Below, piece after piece: positions 57,397 to 64,000 of a DNA stretch of 64,000 bases. A program made the translations under genes and the position numbers. The notes beneath the pieces are model-generated. The model was not told the DNA's origin, did not search any database, and saw only the letters and a program-made list of their open reading frames with translations. Source of the DNA: Pseudomonadota bacterium (GTDB lineage: Bacteria; Pseudomonadota; Gammaproteobacteria; Burkholderiales; Burkholderiaceae_B); contig JAEYVD010000814.1 of NCBI GenBank assembly GCA_023432075.1, positions 1 through 64,000 of the forward strand, written 5' to 3'. Position 1 is the first letter of the stretch. Each line of letters begins with the position of its first letter.

Positions 57397-59082
57397 CGAG
57401 GCTGTGTGGAAACTCCACTCGCCCTAACAACCACAGCGCATTCGCGAGGACCGCATCAACTTGGGCGGTCCTCACTTCGATTTTTCGACGCGAGACGCCC
57501 TAAAGGCTGTTTGAGCGGCGCGGATAGGATTTGAAGTGCGTCATTGGTCACAAGAAGGGCTCAGCCCCCCATCGACAGCATCGCTTTCATCGTTTGCTTG
57601 AAGCCCAGGATGCGCATGACTCGCTTAAGGTTATAGGCCAGTACATTCAAGCTCATCTCCGTGCTCACATTTCCCAAGCGACGAGTTAGGAAGTGCGTAT
57701 AGCCCATCCAATGCTTGAACGTGCCGAACACATGTTCCACCGTGCGCCGCCGCACCTTCATTGCATCTGGCATTCGGTCTAGACGGCGCTGCGCCGCCTC
57801 AAGCACGGCCTCATGTTCCCATCGACTGATGCGCCGATACGCGCTAGGTGTGCATCGCTCCTTCATAGCGCATTGTGGGCAGGCACTACTCCAGTAGCGC
57901 CGCAATTGAAGACCATTCTCCTCTCGCGTAAACCGGTGGATGGCGCGCTGGCCCGCAGGGCACTGGTACTCGTCGTCCTTCGCGATGTAAATGAAGTCCG
58001 AACGGTCGAAGCGGCCTTCGGCGTTGGCATTGGAAGTCGTCGGCTTGGGCAAGATCGCATCAATACCTGTCTCTGCACATGCCTTGATCTGAGGCGCGCT
58101 GTAGTAGCCACGATCGGCAATCGCGCGCAGTCGCTTCTTGCCCATCGCCTCCCGCGCAGCTTGTGTCATCGATGCCAAGAAGTCCCTGTCATGTCCTCGG
58201 TTCGTCACTTCGTGCGCGACGATCAGATGGTGCTTGGCTTCGACAACCATCTGCACGTTGTAGCCGACCATCCCCGAGCCCCGACCGCTGGTGGCCATCG
58301 AGCGGGCATCCGGGTCGGTCACCGACAGTTGACCGTCTGGACTGTCTTTGAGCTTCTCCTTGACTTCATCAAGCGTGCGCATTTGTTTGCGCAGACGTTC
58401 GATCTTGTCATTGAGCCGATTGGTCCTGGCCTCGATCTCGACAGGTTGCGTTCGGTCGGCTGTGTCGAGCGCCGCCAGATAGCGGTGGATGCTCTCCTCA
58501 ATCTGCTGCTGACGTTTGTCTATCTTGGCAGCCGTGAAGTTCTTGTCGCGCGTGTTGACTGCCTTGAACTTACTTCCATCAACGGCAACCAGGGCTTGGC
58601 TGAATAGCTTGAGATCTCGGCATACGGCAACAAACCGCCGGCAAACGTTGCGAATGCCCGAGCCATTGTCACGGCGGAAATCGGCGATGGTCTTGAAGTC
58701 TGGCGCCAGACGGCCGACGAGCCACATCAGTTCGACGTTGCGTTGGCACTCTCGCTCGAGTCGACGACTGGACTGGACCCGATTTAAGTAGCCGTAGATG
58801 TAGATCTTCAGCAGCACGGCCGGGTGATACGACGGGCGGCCGGTAGCTGCTGGTGCCGCCTTCTCAAATCCCAGCGATTCCAAGTTGAGCTCGTCGACGA
58901 ATGCGTCGATTATGCGCACCGGGTTGTCGTCGGCGATGAAGTCATCCAGGCATTCCGGGATCAACGCTACCTGCTGCCGGTCCTGACCTTCGATGAATCG
59001 GGGCATGTCGACTCCCGTTATCGAGATACCAAACTCTATCTAGATCACCGTAGCGGCGTCAAAGAGTTTTCACACAGCCTCG
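57397..59082 (-). mobile_element. IS1182-family insertion sequence
   Basis: About 1.69 kb. Terminal inverted repeats: CGAGGCTGTGTGGAAACTC at 57397-57415 and GAGTTTTCACACAGCCTCG at 59064-59082 (18 of 19 bases match when inverted). The only gene is the transposase. Inside the left end a GAGGACCGC / GCGGTCCTC stem (57446-57473) lies after the transposase stop. Immediate flanks GGAC and GGTC do not give a clear target duplication. Confidence 0.85.
57561..59006 (-). CDS. IS1182-family transposase
   Basis: 481 residues, full length. N-terminal DUF772-type domain (GRPSYHPAVLLKIYIYGYLN, SSRRLERECQRNVELMWLVG) and DDE_Tnp_1-like core with VAVDGSKFKAVN, AIADRGYYSAPQI and the late VEHVFGTFKHWMG carrying the Glu. 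No frameshift or stop, so possibly still active. Confidence 0.95.
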   Translation of the reverse strand: MPRFIEGQDRQQVALIPECLDDFIADDNPVRIIDAFVDELNLESLGFEKAAPAATGRPSYHPAVLLKIYIYGYLNRVQSSRRLERECQRNVELMWLVGRLAPDFKTIADFRRDNGSGIRNVCRRFVAVCRDLKLFSQALVAVDGSKFKAVNTRDKNFTAAKIDKRQQQIEESIHRYLAALDTADRTQPVEIEARTNRLNDKIERLRKQMRTLDEVKEKLKDSPDGQLSVTDPDARSMATSGRGSGMVGYNVQMVVEAKHHLIVAHEVTNRGHDRDFLASMTQAAREAMGKKRLRAIADRGYYSAPQIKACAETGIDAILPKPTTSNANAEGRFDRSDFIYIAKDDEYQCPAGQRAIHRFTREENGLQLRRYWSSACPQCAMKERCTPSAYRRISRWEHEAVLEAAQRRLDRMPDAMKVRRRTVEHVFGTFKHWMGYTHFLTRRLGNVSTEMSLNVLAYNLKRVMRILGFKQTMKAMLSMGG

Positions 59083-59144
59083 GTCGGGAACGATCATCGA
59101 CCCGACCGCCCCTCCTTACTGCTCCCCTTCCCCCGTCACTCCCA

Positions 59145-59684
59145 TTACTTCAGTTCTGGAAATTCCACCACGGTGTCATTCGCACGATTGAACACGTTCG
59201 TAAACGTGATGACGGCGATGGCCAATGCGATATCCACGACGGCCTCGTCCAGATAACCCGCCGCGCGCAAGGCCATGAATTGCTCGGCGTCGAGGGTGCC
59301 TCGGCCTTCTTGAAGGTGCCGGACAAATTGGATCAGCGCATCGCGCTTTGCATCGCCGGTCGGCTGCAGCGCCCTGATGGCGCGCACGGTGTCCACGGGC
59401 AGGCCGGATGCCTTGCCCGCCAAGCTGTGTGCAGCGACGCAGTAGTCACAACCGGCAATCGCGCTCACCACCAACTTGATGGTTTCGCGGTCCTGCGCGG
59501 ACAGGACGCCTTGCGCCAGCACCGCGTCGGCGGACAGCATCACCTTAAGTGCGGGCGTATTCAAGGCGCCAATGGCCGCATAGGCGTTGGGGACCATGCC
59601 CACCGCTTTGCGGATAGCGGCGAAAACGTCGGCGGTTTCGCCGGAGGCGCTAGCGGCGGCGGGCGTGTTGATACGGGAAGTCAT
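59145..59684 (-). CDS. AhpD-like carboxymuconolactone decarboxylase family protein
   Basis: 179 residues. Redox motif GCDYCVAAHS (CxxC plus His) in an AhpD-type helical protein. Possible peroxidase-like role. ATG 59684 follows AAAGGAACC. Last gene of a same-strand run AraC, SDR, MFS, AhpD; the IS element inserted about 60 bp beyond its stop. Confidence 0.9.
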   Translation of the reverse strand: MTSRINTPAAASASGETADVFAAIRKAVGMVPNAYAAIGALNTPALKVMLSADAVLAQGVLSAQDRETIKLVVSAIAGCDYCVAAHSLAGKASGLPVDTVRAIRALQPTGDAKRDALIQFVRHLQEGRGTLDAEQFMALRAAGYLDEAVVDIALAIAVITFTNVFNRANDTVVEFPELK

Positions 59685-59752
59685 TTTCTTGGTTCCTTTC
59701 AAAGTGGTGTTGCTGAAAACCGGCAGCCGTGAACCCGCCGATACAGAGAAAT

Positions 59753-60946
59753 TCAAGTTCTACGCGCAATGGCGGCGTTCAGGCCCAAGGCGATCAGTTC
59801 CGCCATGGCCGCCACGACGCCAATTGCCCAAATGGCGCCAGCGCCCAACACGGTGGCACCTAGGGCGCTGCCGATTGAAAATCCGAAATACATCGTCGAG
59901 GTGTTAAGCGCTAGCGCAACGGGCGCTTGCGAGGGGACGCCCGCGCCGATAAGCCGTGCCATCTGCGCGGGAAAGAATGACCACACCGTGAAGCCCCACA
60001 CAGCCACGGCGCTCATGACCAGACCCAACGAAACTCCCGGTGGCAGCACCGTTGCAACGGCCAAAGCCAGGAACGACAACGCCAACAGCACGAGTGACCC
60101 GCGCACCACCGTGCCAGCCCCGAAGCGATCGTTGAGAACCCCACCGGTCATGACCCCCGCCGCTGCACAAAGCCCCCAGAGCGAGACAGACGCTGTGATC
60201 TCCAATGGGCCAAAGGCCAACACGGCGCTCAGATACTCGGCGATATATGGGTAGGCAGCAAAGGCGCCGATTGACCAGAACAGGCTGACCGCCAGCAAGC
60301 GCAACACGGAACGCTGCGCCACCACCGAGACACGTTCGCGCAAACTGGCCACCGCGATGCCCTGCCCCGCGTCACGGTCGATGCCAGTCAAAATGCCTGC
60401 AATGGCCACCAGGCTCATCGCGCCGACCAGCAGAAAGGTTGCCCGCCAGCCGAACGCGTGGCCGATCAGTCCGCCAAGTGGCAGACCCAGTGCGATGGCC
60501 AATGTCTGCCCCCCGCTGACAATGGCAAGCGCACGCCCCCGCATCGTGGGTGGGACGATGACGCCGGCCAGGCCATTGGCGGCGGGCACATATAGCCCCG
60601 CCGCAATGGCCATCAGCACGCGCGCGGCGATCAGCACGGTGAACGACGAAGACAGCGCGGCCACGACGTTGCCAATGGCGAACAGGGCCATCGCAATCAG
60701 CAGCACCTGCTTGCGGGCCATGCGGCCGGTCGCCACGGTGGTCACCGGCGACGACAATGCCAGCACCAGCGTGAACACGATCACCAACAGCGCGATGGTG
60801 GGCACGGGCAGCGCAAAGTCCTTCGCCATGACCGGCAGCAAGGGCGCGATCATGAAGCCTTCGGTGCCAATGGCGAACGTTCCCAAGGCCAGGAATCCCG
60901 CCGGTAGCAACACCGTGCGCGAATTGTTGGCAAGCGTTGCGGTCAT
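59753..60946 (-). CDS. MFS transporter, AraJ/arabinose-efflux type
   Basis: 397 residues, 12 membrane helices. DHA1-type motifs: GTEGFMIAPLLPVMAKDF, GRMARKQVLLIAMALF, RVLMAIAAGLYVPAANGLAG, GGQTLAIALGLPLGGLIG. Probably exports a drug or metabolite. ATG with AGGAGAG upstream. Confidence 0.92.
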   Translation of the reverse strand: MTATLANNSRTVLLPAGFLALGTFAIGTEGFMIAPLLPVMAKDFALPVPTIALLVIVFTLVLALSSPVTTVATGRMARKQVLLIAMALFAIGNVVAALSSSFTVLIAARVLMAIAAGLYVPAANGLAGVIVPPTMRGRALAIVSGGQTLAIALGLPLGGLIGHAFGWRATFLLVGAMSLVAIAGILTGIDRDAGQGIAVASLRERVSVVAQRSVLRLLAVSLFWSIGAFAAYPYIAEYLSAVLAFGPLEITASVSLWGLCAAAGVMTGGVLNDRFGAGTVVRGSLVLLALSFLALAVATVLPPGVSLGLVMSAVAVWGFTVWSFFPAQMARLIGAGVPSQAPVALALNTSTMYFGFSIGSALGATVLGAGAIWAIGVVAAMAELIALGLNAAIARRT

Positions 60947-61003
60947 GACGCAACTCTCCTACAAGTGCAGTCTGTGCGGGCACGAGCCCGCCTGTCAGGC
61001 GTC

Positions 61004-61762
61004 TTAGACGGGGATGGGATTGGCGGCGATTTCAGTGTTGAAACCGTCAATCAGCTCATGTTCGCCAATGCCGGGGTTGTCGCGCAGGGCACGAATCGCC
61101 TCAACAAATACTTCCGGTGCGTCGGTCGCCAGCCCCTTCATCGTTTCGGCGATGAAGGCGTCCAGCGGCATGGCGCGAGGGTCACCGCTCTTTTTGATCA
61201 GGTCGGTGTCGACCCACGGAGGCGCGATTTCCTGGACGGACACGCTCGTGCCTTTGAGCATGAAGCGTTGCGACAAGGCATACGAGTGCAGCGCCGCCTT
61301 CGAAGCGGAATAGACGGCATTGGTGGCGATAGGCACGTAGGCCAGGACCGAGGTGTTGTGAATGATCGTCGCGCGCGGCTGCGTCTTCAGATGTTCGATC
61401 AGCGCAGAGGTCAGCCGGATAGGGCCAAGCAGGTTCGTGTCGAGAATCTGGCGCGACACGGCATCATCGATTCGGCCCGAGGGATCGTCGAACGGCATGA
61501 TCCCCGCATTGTTGATCAGTACATTCAGCGTCGGGTAGTCGCGGATCAGTTGCGCGGCAACGCGGTCGATGTCGGCCGCATCCGAGATGTCCAGGGCGAT
61601 GCCCTCGATCCCCGGATGGGCGGCGGCCACTTCATCCAGCAGGGCCTGACGGCGCCCGGCGATGATGACCTTGTTACCCAGGGAATGAAACTGTTCGGCA
61701 AGCGCGCGGCCAATGCCCGAGGTGCCGCCCGTGATAAAGATTGTGTTGCCCGTCATCTGCAT
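61004..61762 (-). CDS. Short-chain dehydrogenase/reductase (DltE-like)
   Basis: 252 residues. TGGTSGIGRALAEQF nucleotide motif, NNAGIM, catalytic Ser in NTSVLAYVP and YSASKAALHSY. Substrate unknown. Follows the AraC gene by about 128 bp on the same strand, in an apparent operon with the MFS and AhpD genes. Confidence 0.92.
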   Translation of the reverse strand: MQMTGNTIFITGGTSGIGRALAEQFHSLGNKVIIAGRRQALLDEVAAAHPGIEGIALDISDAADIDRVAAQLIRDYPTLNVLINNAGIMPFDDPSGRIDDAVSRQILDTNLLGPIRLTSALIEHLKTQPRATIIHNTSVLAYVPIATNAVYSASKAALHSYALSQRFMLKGTSVSVQEIAPPWVDTDLIKKSGDPRAMPLDAFIAETMKGLATDAPEVFVEAIRALRDNPGIGEHELIDGFNTEIAANPIPV

Positions 61763-61890
61763 GATTTGTCCTTGTGTGGCGCCTGGATGGCGCCTTCGAT
61801 GGACGTACTATGCGCGGGTCGGGTGAAGTCTCAAATGCCATAGATCCGTCAAAAACGGACACCGGTTATAAGCAGGCCGCCCAAGGTCAC

Positions 61891-62844
61891 TTAGGCGGCG
61901 TCGCGGTCTTGCATCGACACCAGGCTCCGCTTCACGCTGGCCGGGGGCTGGCCAAGGTTGCGCAGGAAGGCGCGCCGCATTCGGTCACGGTCAGCAAAAC
62001 CCGTGTCACGCGCCACGATTTCCAAAGGGTGACGACCGTCTTCCAACATGACGCGCGCAGCCTCCAAGCGCAGCATTTCCACGGCTTTGGCCGGAGACCG
62101 CCCGGTTTCTTCGCGAAATACCCGGCTGAACTGACGCGGTGAAAGGCTGGCAGCCTCGGCAAGCTCTTCGACAGACAAGGGATTGCGCAGGTTTTCACGG
62201 GCGTAGGCCAGCGCGCGCTTTACCCGGTCAGAGCGAGGCTCCAGCGCAAGCATCGCCGAAAATTGCGATTGCCCGCCGTGGCGACGATGGTAGACGACAA
62301 GCCTACGAGCCAGTGCCCGGGAAAGCGCAGCCCCATGGTCGTCCTCGATCAGCGCAAGCGTCAGGTCGATGGCCGATGACATTCCCGCCGACGTCCAGAT
62401 GTTGCCGTCACGGATGAAAATTCGGTCCTCTTCGACCCTGACCTTCGGAAAGCGCGCCCGAAGCGCCGGCGCATGCGCCCAGTGCGTGGTGGCGGTACGG
62501 CCGTCAAGCAGACCGGCGTGCGCTAGTACAAAAGCGCCTGTGCATACCCCAGCCACCCGGCGGGCTTGTTCCCCCGCACGGGCGAGATACGCACGCAGCC
62601 CGGGCGAAATATCCTGGGGCGCCAATTGGCCGGCAACCATCAGGGTATCGGGTATGACACCTAGCGGCGTTGTTTCGATACCTGCGTTCATGGACGACCT
62701 GACCGTGCCGCCTTTTTCAGAGAGCACCGTCAGCCGATAGCCCTTATCGCCCAGCTCAGTATTGGCGAGCTCAAAGGCAGAGAGCGCCGCCAAACCCATC
62801 AGCTGGAAGCCATCTTCCAGGATTAAACCAACGTGCCGCATCAT
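61891..62844 (-). CDS. GlxA-family AraC regulator (DJ-1/PfpI plus AraC HTH)
   Basis: 317 residues. N-terminal DJ-1/PfpI-like domain (VGLILEDGFQLMGLAALSAF; RVAGVCTGAFVLAHAGLLDG with the Cys of the elbow) and C-terminal AraC HTH (LSVEELAEAASLSPRQFSRV, FREETGRSPAKAVEMLRLEA). Probably controls the SDR/MFS/AhpD genes downstream. Confidence 0.93.
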   Translation of the reverse strand: MMRHVGLILEDGFQLMGLAALSAFELANTELGDKGYRLTVLSEKGGTVRSSMNAGIETTPLGVIPDTLMVAGQLAPQDISPGLRAYLARAGEQARRVAGVCTGAFVLAHAGLLDGRTATTHWAHAPALRARFPKVRVEEDRIFIRDGNIWTSAGMSSAIDLTLALIEDDHGAALSRALARRLVVYHRRHGGQSQFSAMLALEPRSDRVKRALAYARENLRNPLSVEELAEAASLSPRQFSRVFREETGRSPAKAVEMLRLEAARVMLEDGRHPLEIVARDTGFADRDRMRRAFLRNLGQPPASVKRSLVSMQDRDAA

Positions 62845-62961
62845 GCTTCCTTTTCAGGCAATGAAAGATCAGCTTAATCCGGCACGGGGAACGGCATCCA
62901 CGTTGTTGAAAAATATCGGCCCACTTTGTTGCGCCATTTGGACGTCGAAAGCCATCCTTCG

Positions 62962-64000
62962 TTATTCCTGTTTCCGGCAATCGCGCAGCAGCGCATAAAG
63001 CCCCGCCGCACCAAAAGCCGCCATACCCAGGCCCACGCTGACGAATAGCCCGGTCTGCGTGGTGGCGATCAGCCCCCCACCCAATGCCACCACCGTGCGC
63101 GCCAAGGCCCCCGCCAACGGTACCGCCATCTTTCCGGTGCCTTGCGCGGCGCAGTACTGGGTGAATCCAAGCCCGAAGAAGCCAAAAAAGGGGCCAACAT
63201 GGCGCAGGTAAACGCTTCCCGTCGCCACACTTTCGGGGTCCGTCAAAAACGCGCCCAGCCATAACTCGGGCCATATCGCAACCACCAACCCAATAGTCTC
63301 GGCAACGCCGAACCCCAGACAGGCTGCGATCAACGCGGCGCGGCGTGCGCGATCGATCCTGCCTGCCGCCGCGTTGGTGCCAATCAGGATCGCGGCAGGC
63401 CCGCCGATGCCGAAACTGAGCGGCACCAACAAGAATTCCAATCGCGCAGCCGCACCGTATCCGGCCACGGCCGCCAGACCGTACGCCCCAACGTAGCCGG
63501 TAACGATAGCGATGGTGAGATTGGTACTTGACGCGATAACGGCCGACACGCCGCCGACCTTGAGAATTTCGGCAAATAGCCGACGTTGCAGCCGCACCGG
63601 TCTGGCGGCCGGCTGCAGCACCCCTTGGCCACGCCAAAGATATATTGCGAAAACCAGGCTACCAACGGCGTAATACAAAACCATTGCCAACGCGCCGCCT
63701 GTCACGCCCAGCCCCTGAAAGCCTGCCGCGCCAAAGATCAGCAGCCACGATACCGGTATCAGGATGACGCCGCCGCCGCACACCACCCGCATCGGCAAGC
63801 GCACATTGCCACTGCCCCGAATGAGCGCCAGCAGTGCATTGAACAGCCATATCAGCGGTGCGCCGCCAAAGACGACGGCGGCATAGTGGTCGGCGTGCGC
63901 AAGCGCTTCGCCGCTAGCTCCCATGGCACTGAACGCCGCAGAGCCAAAAGCCAAGACGAGCCCTGCCGTGACAAGCCCAAACGCCACCGCAATGGCGACA
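62962..64000 (-). CDS. MATE-family multidrug exporter (partial, N-terminus off window)
   Basis: About 345 residues visible, open to the window edge. Multi-helix MATE pattern: LIWLFNALLALIRGSGNVRL, YGAAARLEFLLVPLSFGIGG and QYCAAQGTGKMAVPLAGALA. Extrudes cationic or aromatic compounds with a Na+ or H+ gradient. The first 100 or so residues are missing. Confidence 0.9.
   Translation of the reverse strand, partial: VAIAVAFGLVTAGLVLAFGSAAFSAMGASGEALAHADHYAAVVFGGAPLIWLFNALLALIRGSGNVRLPMRVVCGGGVILIPVSWLLIFGAAGFQGLGVTGGALAMVLYYAVGSLVFAIYLWRGQGVLQPAARPVRLQRRLFAEILKVGGVSAVIASSTNLTIAIVTGYVGAYGLAAVAGYGAAARLEFLLVPLSFGIGGPAAILIGTNAAAGRIDRARRAALIAACLGFGVAETIGLVVAIWPELWLGAFLTDPESVATGSVYLRHVGPFFGFFGLGFTQYCAAQGTGKMAVPLAGALARTVVALGGGLIATTQTGLFVSVGLGMAAFGAAGLYALLRDCRKQE

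Noticed and set aside
62771-63637. 288-codon minus frame over the MATE gene
   Set aside because: Glycine/arginine-rich frame shadow of the MATE exporter, which has clear membrane segments in its own frame.

Overview
The window is about 64 kb of GC-rich DNA from a betaproteobacterium, most likely Burkholderiales / Alcaligenaceae (Bordetella, Achromobacter, Pigmentiphaga and relatives). The main evidence is four separate Bug-family (TctC-like) periplasmic solute receptors with no TctA/TctB partners, together with many LysR-controlled catabolic clusters and their codon use. I see no rRNA, tRNA or CRISPR array.

Layout. 1-931: a Bug receptor running off the left edge. 1.6-19.5 kb: an accessory region. 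It holds a 1.75-kaa Avs/STAND-like defence protein with an N-terminal Cap4-type nuclease domain, a minimal tyrosine recombinase, a LysR gene, an AhpD-like/MocR divergent pair, and a Tn7-like transposition module. The module has tnsA-tnsB-tnsC on the + strand and two short TniQ genes diverging from it. An IS3 remnant and outward-facing terminators lie on its right. 19.5-23.5 kb: two regulator/target pairs (TetR with a thioredoxin-reductase-like flavoprotein; NimR with NimT), each with visible operator palindromes.

23.5-34.3 kb (all minus strand): a 12-gene operon for 2-aminophenol meta-cleavage. In order of transcription it encodes a RidA protein, 2-aminophenol 1,6-dioxygenase beta and alpha, 2-aminomuconate semialdehyde dehydrogenase, 2-aminomuconate deaminase, oxopentenoate hydratase, oxalocrotonate decarboxylase, acetaldehyde dehydrogenase, hydroxyoxovalerate aldolase, an MBL-fold lactonase-like hydrolase and two alpha/beta hydrolases. 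A MarR gene diverges from it. The three hydrolases suggest that 2-aminophenol is released from a masked precursor such as a benzoxazolinone or an N-acyl-aminophenol. 35-38.6 kb: LysR/MdaB, an exported alpha/beta hydrolase whose promoter shares a nearly identical operator with the aminophenol operon, and an exported RidA.

38.7-48.1 kb: HxlR/NmrA reductase; then IclR // CaiB-type CoA-transferase, Bug receptor, CaiD-like hydratase, LysR; then, converging, a Bug receptor and an amidase. 48.7-57.1 kb: a probable tricarboxylate catabolic cluster (lactonase, PrpF-type isomerase, aconitase, CitMHS transporter, Bug receptor, tandem-HTH GntR). 57.4-59.1 kb: an IS1182-family element with recognisable inverted repeats. 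59.1-64 kb: AhpD-like protein, MFS exporter, SDR, GlxA-type AraC regulator and a MATE exporter running off the right edge.
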